Assembly (NCBI RefSeq): GCF_030316825.1
Contig: NZ_JASZYU010000004.1
Location: 519,249-583,248 of the forward strand
Origin: Variovorax fucosicus
Lineage (GTDB): Bacteria; Pseudomonadota; Gammaproteobacteria; Burkholderiales; Burkholderiaceae_C
Reading direction: 5' to 3'
DNA: 64,000 nt
The position numbers were made by a program, and so were the translations under genes. A model generated the notes under the pieces. That model did not search any database, was not told where the DNA came from, and saw only the letters and a program-made list of their open reading frames with translations. Numbering within the stretch: position 1 is the stretch's first letter; each line of letters opens with the position of its first letter. Below are positions 43,828 to 53,214 of the stretch, one piece after another.

Positions 43828-45077
43828 CGATCGATCTCTCCGAACACGATGTCCAGGGTGCCGATCACGGCCACGGTGTCCGCGATCATGTGGCCACGGG
43901 CCATTTCATCGAGTGCCGCAAGGTGCGCGAAACCCGGCGCACGGATCTTCAGCCGGTAGGGCTTGTTGGCACCGTCGCTCACCAGGTAGATGCCGAACTC
44001 GCCCTTGGGGTGCTCGACGGCCGCATAGGCTTCGCCTTCGGGTACGTGGAAGCCTTCGGTGAAGAGCTTGAAGTGATGGATCAGCTCCTCCATGTTGGCC
44101 TTCATCGACTCGCGCTCGGGCGCGGCGACCTTGTGGTTGTCGGTGATCACCGGGCCAGGATTCACGCGCAGCCAGTCCACGCACTGCTTGATGATGCGGT
44201 TGGACTGCGCCATTTCTTCCATGCGCACCAGGTACCGGTCATAGCAATCGCCGGTCTTGCCCACGGGAATGTCGAAGTCCATGCGGTCGTAGACGTCGTA
44301 GGGCTGCGTCTTGCGCAAGTCCCATGCGATGCCCGAGCCGCGCAGCATCGGGCCGGTCAGGCCCAGGCTCAGCGCGCGCTCCTGTGTCATCACGCCGATG
44401 CCGACGGTGCGCTGCTTCCAGATGCGGTTGTCGCTCAGCAGCGTGTGGTACTCCTCCATATGCTTCACGAAGCGTTGGGAGAAGTCGTCGATGAAGTCGA
44501 GCAGCGAACCCTGGCGGTTCTCGTTCATGCGCGCCAGCGCCTTGGCATTCTTGATTTTGCTGACCTTGTACTGCGGCATCGTGTCCGGCAGGTCGCGGTA
44601 GACGCCGCCCGGACGGAAGTACGCCGCATGCATGCGCGCACCCGACACCGCCTCGTACATGTCGAACAGGTCTTCGCGCTCGCGGAATGCGTAGATCAGC
44701 ACGGTCGAGCTGCCACAGTCGTTCGCATGCGAACCGAGCCACATCAGGTGGTTCAGCAGGCGCGTGATCTCGGAGAACAGCACGCGGATGTACTGCGCGC
44801 GGATCGGCACCTCGAGGCCCAGCAGCTTTTCGATCGCAAGGCAGTAGGCATGCTCGTTGCACATCATCGACACGTAGTCGAGACGGTCCATGTACGGCAG
44901 CGACTGGATGTAGGTCTTGCCCTCGGCCAGCTTCTCGGTGGCGCGGTGGAGCAGGCCGATGTGCGGGTCGGCACGTTGCACGACCTCGCCGTCGAGCTCC
45001 AGCACGAGGCGCAGCACACCGTGCGCGGCCGGATGCTGCGGCCCGAAATTCAGCGTGTAGTTCTTGATGTCTGCCAT
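43824..45077 (-). CDS. nuoD: NADH-quinone oxidoreductase subunit D
   Basis: A 417-residue 49-kDa-type subunit that lines the quinone site with NuoB. The start NYTLNFGPQHPAAHGVLRLVLE includes the GPQHPAAHG loop with the quinone-contacting histidine, and IGLLHRATEKLAEGKTY and MCNEHAYCLAIEKLL follow. The C-terminus DIVFGEIDR is standard. Separated by one base from nuoC, and not fused to it as in E. coli. Confidence 0.97.
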   Translation of the reverse strand: MADIKNYTLNFGPQHPAAHGVLRLVLELDGEVVQRADPHIGLLHRATEKLAEGKTYIQSLPYMDRLDYVSMMCNEHAYCLAIEKLLGLEVPIRAQYIRVLFSEITRLLNHLMWLGSHANDCGSSTVLIYAFREREDLFDMYEAVSGARMHAAYFRPGGVYRDLPDTMPQYKVSKIKNAKALARMNENRQGSLLDFIDDFSQRFVKHMEEYHTLLSDNRIWKQRTVGIGVMTQERALSLGLTGPMLRGSGIAWDLRKTQPYDVYDRMDFDIPVGKTGDCYDRYLVRMEEMAQSNRIIKQCVDWLRVNPGPVITDNHKVAAPERESMKANMEELIHHFKLFTEGFHVPEGEAYAAVEHPKGEFGIYLVSDGANKPYRLKIRAPGFAHLAALDEMARGHMIADTVAVIGTLDIVFGEIDR

Positions 45078-45078
45078 G

Positions 45079-45687
45079 TCAGTGCAAACCGCCGTAGTTT
45101 TCTTCGCGGATGATGCGCGGCGTGACTTCGCGCGGCTCGATCGTCACGGGCTGGTAGACCACGCGCTTGAGCTCTTCGTCGTAACGCATTTCGACGTGGC
45201 CCGACAGCGGGAAGTCCTTGCGGAACGGATGACCGATGAAGCCGTAGTCGGTCAGGATGCGGCGCAGGTCGACGTGCCCCTCGAACACGATGCCGTAGAG
45301 ATCGAAGGCTTCGCGCTCGAACCAGTTGGCCGAATTCCAGAGATGCATCACCGACTGGATCACCGGAAAATCGTCGTCGGGACAGAACACCTTGACGCGC
45401 ACGCGCTGGTTCAACGAGACCGACAGCAGGTGCGACACGGCGCAGTAGCGCGGGCCTTCCCAGACGCTGTCACGCCAGGCCGAGTAGTCGACGCCACAGA
45501 GGTCGATGAGCTGCTCGAACTTGCAGCCCGGCGCGTCGCGCAAGGCCTGCATGGCCTCGAGATAGTCGGCCGCCTTGACCACCAGCGTCACCTCGCCTAG
45601 CGCGACGGTGATGCTGGCGACCTTGTCGCCGAGCGTGGCGGAAATCGTGTCCTTGAGGACTTCGGGAGCGATCGCAAAAGTTGTCAT
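45079..45687 (-). CDS. nuoC: NADH-quinone oxidoreductase subunit C
   Basis: A 202-residue 30-kDa-type subunit. The family signature WFEREAFDLYGIVFEGHVDLRRIL, of the ERE-x-x-D-hydrophobic-G type, is near residues 122-145, and GHPFRKDFPLSGHVEMRYD follows. It supports the peripheral arm with NuoD. Confidence 0.97.
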   Translation of the reverse strand: MTTFAIAPEVLKDTISATLGDKVASITVALGEVTLVVKAADYLEAMQALRDAPGCKFEQLIDLCGVDYSAWRDSVWEGPRYCAVSHLLSVSLNQRVRVKVFCPDDDFPVIQSVMHLWNSANWFEREAFDLYGIVFEGHVDLRRILTDYGFIGHPFRKDFPLSGHVEMRYDEELKRVVYQPVTIEPREVTPRIIREENYGGLH

Positions 45688-45700
45688 GAAGGCCCCGGGC

Positions 45701-46183
45701 TCAGGCGCGCGCGATGGTGTTGGTGCGACGCACCTTCTGCTGGAGCTGGATGATCCCGTAGATCAAAGCTTCCGCTGTGGGCGGACAGCCCGGCACATAG
45801 ACGTCGACCGGCACGATGCGGTCGCAGCCGCGCACCACCGAGTAGCTGTAGTGGTAATAGCCGCCGCCATTGGCACACGACCCCATCGACAACACCCAGC
45901 GCGGCTCCGCCATCTGGTCGTAGACCTTGCGCAGCGCGGGCGCCATCTTGTTGCACAGCGTGCCGGCCACGATCATCAGATCGGACTGGCGCGGGCTGGC
46001 ACGGAACACTTCGGCGCCGAAGCGCCCGATGTCGTAGCGCGCCGCAGCCGCATGCATCATTTCGACAGCGCAGCAGGCCAGACCGAAGGTCATGGGCCAC
46101 AACGAGCCGGTCTTGGCCCAGTTCACCACCGAGTCGTACGACGTGGTGACGAAGCCTTCCTTGAAAACGCCTTCAATGGCCAT
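45701..46183 (-). CDS. nuoB: NADH-quinone oxidoreductase subunit B, N2 cluster
   Basis: A 160-residue PSST-type subunit. The N2 cluster ligands are the vicinal cysteines in GLACCAVEMM near residues 36-40, plus GSCANGGG near 101 and PGCPPTAEALI near 132. It delivers electrons to quinone at the NuoD interface. The ATG at 46183 is chosen by family length, since an open frame extends upstream through nuoA. Confidence 0.97.
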   Translation of the reverse strand: MAIEGVFKEGFVTTSYDSVVNWAKTGSLWPMTFGLACCAVEMMHAAAARYDIGRFGAEVFRASPRQSDLMIVAGTLCNKMAPALRKVYDQMAEPRWVLSMGSCANGGGYYHYSYSVVRGCDRIVPVDVYVPGCPPTAEALIYGIIQLQQKVRRTNTIARA

Positions 46184-46209
46184 GGGTGTACCTTGTTGCC
46201 GAAGCTCGG

Positions 46210-46569
46210 CTATTCCCAGTCGAGCGCGCCTTTTTTCCACTCGTAGACGAAGCCCACGACGAGGATGGCGAGAAAGATCACGACGGCCCAGAAACCAGCG
46301 GCACCAACTTCCTTGAGCGCCACGGCCCATGGGAAGAGGAATGCGATTTCGAGGTCGAACAGAATGAACAGGATGGCCACCAGGTAGTAGCGCACATCGA
46401 ACTGCATGCGGGCGTTTTCGAAGGCTTCGAAGCCGCATTCGTAAGGGGAGTTTTTGGCCGCATCGGGCCGGTTCGGGCCAAGGATGTAGCCCAGAACCTG
46501 TGGTGCGATTCCGACACCGATACCGACCAGGATGAACAGCAGGACGGGGAGGTAGGAATCGAGGTTCAT
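46210..46569 (-). CDS. nuoA: NADH-quinone oxidoreductase subunit A
   Basis: A 119-residue three-helix membrane subunit and the first nuo gene. The conserved loop KNSPYECGFEAFENARMQFDVRYY near residues 38-61, with the quinone-site cysteine, and LFDLEIAFLFPWA are present. ATG 46569 is preferred to an in-frame start nine codons upstream because the family N-terminus begins at NLDSYLPVLLF. It is 56 bases downstream of tRNA-Leu. Confidence 0.96.
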   Translation of the reverse strand: MNLDSYLPVLLFILVGIGVGIAPQVLGYILGPNRPDAAKNSPYECGFEAFENARMQFDVRYYLVAILFILFDLEIAFLFPWAVALKEVGAAGFWAVVIFLAILVVGFVYEWKKGALDWE

Positions 46570-46625
46570 CGGGAAGGTTCTATCACCGCTTGCCACCAGC
46601 AGGAAGTGTTCCTGCCGGTGATATT

Positions 46626-46710
46626 TGGTGCGGTCGGCGAGACTCGAACTCGCACAGCTTTCGCCACTACCCCCTCAAGATAGCGTGTCTACCAATTTCA
46701 CCACGACCGC
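46626..46710 (-). tRNA. leuT: tRNA-Leu (anticodon GAG)
   Basis: An 85-base class II tRNA on the minus strand. Acceptor GCGGTCG pairs with CGACCGC, followed by A and an encoded CCA (complement of 46626-46628). The anticodon arm is CTATC-TTGAGGG-GGTAG with GAG in the loop, reading CUC and CUU codons. The D arm carries the AATTGGTAGAC loop, a long variable arm is present and the T-loop reads TTCGAGT. It sits between secG and nuoA, a common place in betaproteobacteria. The gene symbol is only a family label. Confidence 0.95.
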
Positions 46711-46829
46711 GGTTTTTATTGTCTGGATGGCATGAGGAACCGGTGAGGGTTTTGGCTTTCCAGACAGAGTCAGAGTTTACCCTGAAATACAGCGCTTTCC
46801 GGCTGCGCACTGCATCGAAATGGATGCAA
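46711..46829. other. secG-tRNA-Leu spacer with inverted repeats
   Basis: An 8-base inverted repeat TGTCTGGA (46720-46727) and TCCAGACA (46759-46766) lies just upstream of the tRNA, with an A/T run between it and the tRNA on the minus strand. Near the secG stop TGCATC and GATGCA also form a short hairpin. They may process or punctuate the secG-tRNA transcript; no convincing promoter was placed. Confidence 0.4.
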
Positions 46830-47255
46830 TCACTTGGTCGGGATCTGTCCCGCGCCCGCTGCCGGTGCGGCCGGTGCAGGAGCAGGTGCACTGGCGCCCG
46901 CGGCCGGTGCAGCCGCGTCGCCGTCGGCCTTCGGAATTTGCGCTGCCGAGCCCGAAGCCGGCGCGGCCGGCGCACCAACTGCAGCGCGCTCGAGCAGACT
47001 GCCGCCACCCGCCGGACGCGCATGGCTGAAGTAGGCCAGCGCCAGCGTGCAGACGAAAAACACTGCCGCCAGCACAGCCGTGGTGCGCGACAGGAAATTG
47101 GCACTGCCGCTGGCGCCGAACAGGCTGCCGGCACTGCCGCTGCCGAAAGCTGCGCCCATGTCGGCACCCTTGCCGTGCTGGATCAGGATCAGGCCGATCA
47201 TTGCCAGCGCGGTGAGCATCTGGACGCCCACCAGAATGTTGAGGACGAGGTTCAT
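46830..47255 (-). CDS. secG: Protein translocase subunit SecG
   Basis: A 141-residue membrane protein of the SecYEG translocon. Two membrane segments (LVLNILVGVQMLTALAMIGLILIQ and TTAVLAAVFFVCTLALAYF) flank the conserved HGKGADMGAAFGSGSAGSLFGASGSANFLSR loop. The last sixty residues are Ala/Pro-rich and likely disordered, longer than the enteric protein (110). It follows tpiA and precedes tRNA-Leu and nuoA. Confidence 0.95.
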   Translation of the reverse strand: MNLVLNILVGVQMLTALAMIGLILIQHGKGADMGAAFGSGSAGSLFGASGSANFLSRTTAVLAAVFFVCTLALAYFSHARPAGGGSLLERAAVGAPAAPASGSAAQIPKADGDAAAPAAGASAPAPAPAAPAAGAGQIPTK

Positions 47256-47295
47256 TTTTTCTTACTCCTGGTTCGATATCGCAGCGCCGCCGGAC

Positions 47296-48045
<750 letters not shown>

Positions 48046-48057
48046 CGTGGGTCTCCC

Positions 48058-49053
48058 TTACCAAGTAAGCACGATCTTGCCGATGTGCTCGTTCGATTCC
48101 ATCAGCCGATGGGCCTGCGCCGCGCCGTCCGGATCGACCGCAGCAAAGCGGCTGTGAATCACGGGCTTGAACTCGCCACGCTCGAGCAGCGGCCAGACCT
48201 TTTCGCGCAGCGCGCGTGCGATCGCCCCCTTGAACGCAACCGGCCGCGGCCGCAAGGTCGAGCCGGTCACGGTGAGCCGGCGGCGCAGCAGCTGGCCCGC
48301 GTTGAATTCGCTCTTCACCCCGCCCTGCACCGCGATGATCACGAGCCGGCCGTCATCGGCCAGGCAGTCGATCTCGCGCGCCACGTAGTCGCCGGCCACC
48401 ATGTCGAGGATCACGTCGACACCCTTGCCGTCCGTGAGCTGCTTCACTTCCGCCACGAAGTCGCTGGTCTTGTAGTTGATCGCGTGGTCGGCGCCGAGCG
48501 CGCGGCACGCCGCGCACTTCTTGTCGCTGCCGGCCGTCGCGATCACGCGGGCGCCGAGCGCCCTGCCGAGTTGGATCGCCGTCACGCCGATGCCGCTCGA
48601 ACCACCCTGCACCAGCAGCGTCTCGCCCGCCTGCAGCCGGCCGCGCTCGAACACGTTGCTCCAGACCGTGAAGAAGGTTTCGGGCAGGCTGGCCGCGTCG
48701 GCTGCGCTCCAGCCCTTTGGCACCGGCAGGCACTGCACCACCGGCGCAACGCAAAGCTCGGCATAGCCGCCACCGGCCACCAGTGCGCAGACGGCGTCGC
48801 CAACCTTGAAGCCGGCTTCGGCCATCGCCGCCGCGTCACCTGAGACGATCTCGCCGGCCACTTCGAGGCCCGGCAGGTCGGACGCGCCCGGCGGCACGGG
48901 GTACTGGCCCATGCGCTGCAAGACGTCGGGCCGATTCACACCGCTCGCGGCGACGCGGATCAGCAGTTCGCCGGCACCCGCAACGGGCGCGGGACGCTCG
49001 GCGACGCGCAGCACCTCAGGGGCGCCGAACGAAGTGATTTCAATCGCTTTCAT
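48058..49053 (-). CDS. NAD(P)H quinone oxidoreductase, zinc-less MDR family
   Basis: A 331-residue medium-chain dehydrogenase/reductase of the PIG3/quinone oxidoreductase group. It has the N-terminal SGVNRPDVLQRMGQYP catalytic segment, no zinc ligands, and a Rossmann motif near LLVQGGSSGIGVTAIQLGRA. The ATG at 49053 is selected; an upstream frame to 49080 does not match the family. Reduction of quinones or enones with NADPH is likely. Transcribed ahead of tpiA with a 12-base gap, so cotranscription is possible. Confidence 0.92.
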   Translation of the reverse strand: MKAIEITSFGAPEVLRVAERPAPVAGAGELLIRVAASGVNRPDVLQRMGQYPVPPGASDLPGLEVAGEIVSGDAAAMAEAGFKVGDAVCALVAGGGYAELCVAPVVQCLPVPKGWSAADAASLPETFFTVWSNVFERGRLQAGETLLVQGGSSGIGVTAIQLGRALGARVIATAGSDKKCAACRALGADHAINYKTSDFVAEVKQLTDGKGVDVILDMVAGDYVAREIDCLADDGRLVIIAVQGGVKSEFNAGQLLRRRLTVTGSTLRPRPVAFKGAIARALREKVWPLLERGEFKPVIHSRFAAVDPDGAAQAHRLMESNEHIGKIVLTW

Positions 49054-49143
49054 GGTCTTTTCGGGCTGCAGCCCACCCAATGGGCGGATGCTGCGATGAA
49101 AAAGATGGCAAGGGGTGCCTTGCGGCGCCCCTTGCGGTTGCGA

Positions 49144-51477
49144 TCAGCCTTGCCGTTCGCCGTTGTCGCCTTCGCCGCGGGCCGCATACACGCCCTGCTG
49201 CGGTTCGGCCAGCGCCGGTGCTGCTTCGCGCTGCGGCTGCTGCTCGTTGCGCGGTGCGTCGTTGCGCTCGCCTTCGAAACGCGGCGGACGGTCACCACGC
49301 GGTGCGCGGTCGCCACGCGGCGGGCGATCGCCACGGTCACCACGGTCTTCGCGCGGCGGACGTTCCTGGAACTCCATGCCGGCCGGACGCTCGGTCAGCG
49401 CCTTCATCGACAGCTTGACGCGACCCTTTTCGTCGGTCTCGAGAACCTTGACCTTCACGATCTGGCCTTCGCTCAGATAGTCGGTCACCTTCTCGACGCG
49501 CTCGTGCGCGATCTGGCTGATGTGCAGCAGGCCGTCCTTGCCGGGCAGCAGGTTGATCAGCGCGCCGAAGTCCAGGATCTTGGTGACCGGGCCTTCGTAG
49601 ACCTTGCCGATTTCGACTTCGGCCGTGATCTGCTCGATGCGCTTCTTGGCGAATTCGGCCTTTTCCGGATCGGTCGAGGCGATCGTGATGGTGCCGTCCT
49701 CGTCGATGTTGATGGTCGTGCCGGTTTCTTCCTGCAGGCCGCGGATGACCGCACCACCCTTGCCGATCACGTCGCGGATCTTCTCGGGGTTGATCTTCAG
49801 CGTGGTCAGGCGGGGCGCGAAGCTCGAGACTTCGGCCTTGGCCTCGCCCATGGCTTCCTGCATCTTGCCCAGGATGTGCATGCGCGCTTCCTTGGCCTGC
49901 GCCAGCGCAACCTGCATGATTTCCTTGGTGATGCCCTGGATCTTGATGTCCATCTGCAGCGCGGTGATGCCGTTGGTCGTGCCGGCCACCTTGAAGTCCA
50001 TGTCGCCCAGATGATCCTCGTCACCCAGGATGTCGGTCAGCACCGCGAAGCGGTTGCCTTCCTTGATCAGGCCCATGGCGATGCCGGCCACGTGCGCCTT
50101 CATCGGCACGCCGGCGTCCATCATCGACAGGCAGCCGCCGCAGACCGAAGCCATCGACGAGGAGCCGTTCGACTCGGTGATTTCCGAGACGACGCGCACG
50201 GTGTAGGGAAACTCTTCCTTGGTCGGCAGCACCGCAACCAGTGCGCGCTTGGCCAGCCGGCCGTGGCCGATTTCGCGGCGCTTGGTCGAGCCCATGCGGC
50301 CCACTTCGCCGGTGGCGAACGGAGGCATGTTGTAGTGGAACATGAAGCGGTCTTCGTACTCGCCCATGAGCGCATCGATGCGCTGTGCGTCGCGCTCGGT
50401 GCCGAGCGTGGTAACCACGAGGGCCTGCGTTTCGCCGCGGGTGAAAAGCGCCGAGCCGTGGGTGCGCGGCAGCACCGAATTGCGGATCTCGATCGGGCGC
50501 ACGGTGCGCGTGTCGCGGCCGTCGATGCGGGGCTCGCCTTCGAGGATCTGGCTGCGCACGATCTTGGCTTCGATCTCGAACAGCAGGTCGTTGACCTTGC
50601 CTGCCTCGAAGGGCTCGCCGCCGTCCTTGAGCGCCGCCATCACGCTGGCATTGGCTTCGCGCAGCGCTTGCGTGCGGGCTTGCTTGCTGCGGATCTGGTA
50701 GACCGCGCGCAGCTTTTCTTCGGCGAGGCCATTGACCTTGGCGATGAAAGCCTCGTCCTTGGCAGCCGGCTGCCAGTCCCACACCGGCTTGCCGGCGTCG
50801 CGCACGAGTTCGTGGATGGCGTTGATCGCGATGTTGGCTTGTTCATGGCCGAACACCACGCCGCCGAGCATGATTTCTTCAGACAGTTGCAGGGCTTCGG
50901 ACTCGACCATCAGCACGGCAGCTTCGGTGCCGGCAACGATCAGGTCCATCTGCGAATCGCGGCGCGCGGTCTGGCCGGGGTTCAGCACGTACTGGCCATT
51001 GATGTAGCCAACGCGGGCGGCGCCGATCGGGCCGCTGAAAGGAATGCCGGAAATCGACAGCGCGGCGCTGACGCCGATCATGGCGGCGATGTCAGCATCG
51101 ACTTCGGGGTTGAGCGACAGCGTGTGGATGACCACGTGCACCTCGTTCAGGAAGCCTTCGGGGAACAGCGGGCGGATCGGGCGGTCGATCAGGCGGCTGG
51201 TCAGCGTTTCGTGCTCGCTCGGCTTGGCTTCGCGCTTGAAGAAGCTGCCCGGGATCTTGCCCGCGGCGTAGGTCTTCTCGATGTAGTCGACGGTCAGCGG
51301 GAAGAAGTCCTGACCGGGCTTGGCCGATTTGGACGCCACCACGGTGGCCAGCACCACGGTGCCTTCGATGTCGACGATGACGGCGCCGCCGGACTGGCGC
51401 GCGATTTCACCGGTTTCCAGAACGACGGTCTTGTCGCCCCATTGGAAGGACTTGGTGATTTTGTTGAAGAGGCTCAT
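49144..51477 (-). CDS. pnp: Polyribonucleotide nucleotidyltransferase (PNPase)
   Basis: A 777-residue 3'-to-5' phosphorolytic exoribonuclease and degradosome component. Two RNase PH domains lie at about 10-230 and 310-520 with catalytic segments such as GDEDHLGDMDFKVAGT near 488. A KH domain (IRDVIGKGGAVIRGL, near 560-575) and an S1 domain (KVYEGPVTKILDFGALINL, near 622-640) follow. After the S1 domain the tail contains repeated D/E-R-G-D-R and PPRGDR units near 700-745, then a Gln/Ala-rich end. It is encoded after rpsO, with a leader hairpin. Confidence 0.97.
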   Translation of the reverse strand: MSLFNKITKSFQWGDKTVVLETGEIARQSGGAVIVDIEGTVVLATVVASKSAKPGQDFFPLTVDYIEKTYAAGKIPGSFFKREAKPSEHETLTSRLIDRPIRPLFPEGFLNEVHVVIHTLSLNPEVDADIAAMIGVSAALSISGIPFSGPIGAARVGYINGQYVLNPGQTARRDSQMDLIVAGTEAAVLMVESEALQLSEEIMLGGVVFGHEQANIAINAIHELVRDAGKPVWDWQPAAKDEAFIAKVNGLAEEKLRAVYQIRSKQARTQALREANASVMAALKDGGEPFEAGKVNDLLFEIEAKIVRSQILEGEPRIDGRDTRTVRPIEIRNSVLPRTHGSALFTRGETQALVVTTLGTERDAQRIDALMGEYEDRFMFHYNMPPFATGEVGRMGSTKRREIGHGRLAKRALVAVLPTKEEFPYTVRVVSEITESNGSSSMASVCGGCLSMMDAGVPMKAHVAGIAMGLIKEGNRFAVLTDILGDEDHLGDMDFKVAGTTNGITALQMDIKIQGITKEIMQVALAQAKEARMHILGKMQEAMGEAKAEVSSFAPRLTTLKINPEKIRDVIGKGGAVIRGLQEETGTTINIDEDGTITIASTDPEKAEFAKKRIEQITAEVEIGKVYEGPVTKILDFGALINLLPGKDGLLHISQIAHERVEKVTDYLSEGQIVKVKVLETDEKGRVKLSMKALTERPAGMEFQERPPREDRGDRGDRPPRGDRAPRGDRPPRFEGERNDAPRNEQQPQREAAPALAEPQQGVYAARGEGDNGERQG

Positions 51478-51548
51478 GTTTTGCTCCTGTTTTGATGGCG
51501 GGGCACACAGTCCCCGCGGGCGGTTGGAGCGCTCTCAGAACACGATGC

Positions 51549-51585
51549 CATTCCAGTGCAGTTCGACTCGAACTTCATTGGAATG
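51549..51585 (-). promoter_or_regulatory. Stem-loop in the pnp leader
   Basis: CATTCCA (51549-51555) pairs with TGGAATG (51579-51585), and AGTTCGA (51560-51566) with TCGAACT (51568-51574), separated by symmetric four-base internal loops. This makes a long, interrupted stem about 70 bases upstream of pnp. In E. coli a leader duplex is cut by RNase III and degraded by PNPase for autoregulation; this hairpin could serve similarly. Confidence 0.6.
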
Positions 51586-51631
51586 ACACAGCTTCGCTCT
51601 GTTTTGCACTCCGAAAAGGGTTCACGAAGTA

Positions 51632-51669
51632 AAAAACGCCTGAGCTAGTGGACTAACTCAGGCGTTTTT
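51632..51669. terminator. Bidirectional intrinsic terminator between rpsO and pnp
   Basis: AAAAACGCCTGAG at 51632-51644 is the exact complement of CTCAGGCGTTTTT at 51657-51669. The inner TAGT (51646-51649) and ACTA (51652-51655) also pair across GG. With A and T tracts on both flanks it can terminate on either strand; on the minus strand it follows rpsO and would limit read-through to pnp. Confidence 0.88.
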
Positions 51670-51683
51670 GCATGCGATTCGAA

Positions 51684-51950
51684 TTACTTGCGCAGGCCCA
51701 GCTTGGCGATCAGCGCGGTGTAACGGTCGGCATCCTTGGACTTGAGGTAGTCCAGGAGCTTGCGGCGGCGGCTCACCATGCGCAGCAGGCCGCGACGGCC
51801 GTGGTGATCCTTGGCGTGCGTCTTGAAGTGGGGGGTGAGCTCGTTGATGCGGGCGGTCAGCAGTGCGACTTGCACTTCAGGACTGCCGGTGTCGTTGGCG
51901 GCGCGGGCGTTGTCTTTGACGACTTCGGCCTTGATGGAGGCTGCGATCAT
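51684..51950 (-). CDS. rpsO: 30S ribosomal protein S15
   Basis: An 88-residue ribosomal protein binding 16S rRNA helices 20-22. It carries the whole family pattern, including TGSPEVQVALLTARINELTPHFKTH and HGRRGLLRMVSRRRKLLDYLKSKD. The ATG at 51950 gives standard length; an open frame upstream is not part of the protein. The classical rpsO-pnp order is preserved. Confidence 0.98.
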   Translation of the reverse strand: MIAASIKAEVVKDNARAANDTGSPEVQVALLTARINELTPHFKTHAKDHHGRRGLLRMVSRRRKLLDYLKSKDADRYTALIAKLGLRK

Positions 51951-52040
51951 GGTTGGTTTCCTTGTTCCGGGATGTTTGACTTGCGGTGTGCGCTGGAACT
52001 GCACGCACCGTGCGGATTGCCAAAAAGCAAAGCCCGTCGA

Positions 52041-53195
52041 TTATAGCCCGAGCCAGCGCGCCAGCCGATTCACCCCTTCAACCAGCCGCTGCGGCTCCTT
52101 TGAAGCGAAGCACCAGCGCAGCCAGCCCTGGGCTTCCGGGCCGAAGGCGTTGCCGGGAGCCAGGCCGAGGCCGGCCTCGGTCACCAGGCGCTTGGCGACG
52201 GCCAGCGAGTCATCGAAGCCGTCGAGCTGGAAGAAGGCGTACATCCCGCCACGGGCCGGCGCAACCTTGACCCCCGGCACGGCCGCGAGCAGCGGCACCA
52301 GTGTGTCGCGGCACTGTTTCAGGTGCGCCACCACGCGTGGCGTGACTTCGTCGGTGCGCGCGAGTGCCACCACGCCGGCGCGCTGGGTAAACACGCTCGC
52401 ACAGGAGGTGTTGAACTCGATCAGCTTGCCGATGCCGTCCATCAGCGCGGGCGGCAGCACCAGCCAGCCGAGCCGCCAGCCGGTCATGAGGAAGCTCTTG
52501 GAGAAGCTGTGAACGACCACGAGGCGGTCGTCCGGCGAGGCAATGTCGAGAAAGCTCGGCGCGCAGCCGTTCGGGCTCGGTTCGTAATACAGCCGCTCGT
52601 ACACCTCGTCGGCCAGGATCCAGGTGCCGGTGCCGCGGCAGTGGTCGAGGATGGCCTGCTGCTCGGCCCGCGTCATCGTCCAGCCGGTGGGGTTGTTCGG
52701 CGCGTTGACGATCAGCAGCCGGGTGGCTGCGGTGACCGCCGTACGCAACGCGTCGAGGTCGAGCGCCCATTCCCCCTCCCGGGCCACCAGCGGCACGCAG
52801 CGCACCGTGGCGCCGAGGATCGCCGGCTGGGCCGTGAGGTTGGGCCAGACCGGCGTGACCGCTACCACCTCGTCGCCGGCATCGACCAGCGCCTGCACCG
52901 CAAGCATCAGCGCGTTGACGCCGCCCGAAGTGACCGCGATGCGGCCGGCGTCCACGCGCGGGTGCAGGCGGCTGGTATAGGCCGCGATCGCTTCGCGCAG
53001 TTCGGGCAGGCCGAGATTGTGGGAATAGAAGGTTTCACCGCGAGCCAGCGAATCGATCGCAGCCTGGCGGATGAACTCGGGCGTGATTTCGTCGCTTTCG
53101 CCGAACCAGAACGCGAGCACGTCGTCGCGGCCGAGCCCGGCATTGGCGACTTCACGGATCCTGGAGGCTTCGAGGTTGAGGATGGCGTTGCGCAT
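52041..53195 (-). CDS. PLP-dependent aminotransferase, class I/II
   Basis: A 384-residue aminotransferase. The PLP lysine is in SFSKSFLMTGWRLGW near residue 230, the pyridine aspartate in WILADEVYERLYY and the asparagine in NAPNNPTGWT. Preference is unresolved between aspartate/aromatic-type transaminase and other class I members. The ATG at 53195 has GGAG about eight bases upstream; a GTG five codons earlier is possible. It is 19 bases after a periplasmic amino acid binding protein gene, so the pair may act on one amino acid. Confidence 0.9.
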   Translation of the reverse strand: MRNAILNLEASRIREVANAGLGRDDVLAFWFGESDEITPEFIRQAAIDSLARGETFYSHNLGLPELREAIAAYTSRLHPRVDAGRIAVTSGGVNALMLAVQALVDAGDEVVAVTPVWPNLTAQPAILGATVRCVPLVAREGEWALDLDALRTAVTAATRLLIVNAPNNPTGWTMTRAEQQAILDHCRGTGTWILADEVYERLYYEPSPNGCAPSFLDIASPDDRLVVVHSFSKSFLMTGWRLGWLVLPPALMDGIGKLIEFNTSCASVFTQRAGVVALARTDEVTPRVVAHLKQCRDTLVPLLAAVPGVKVAPARGGMYAFFQLDGFDDSLAVAKRLVTEAGLGLAPGNAFGPEAQGWLRWCFASKEPQRLVEGVNRLARWLGL

Positions 53196-53214
53196 CGGTC
53201 GATTCTCCACGGCC

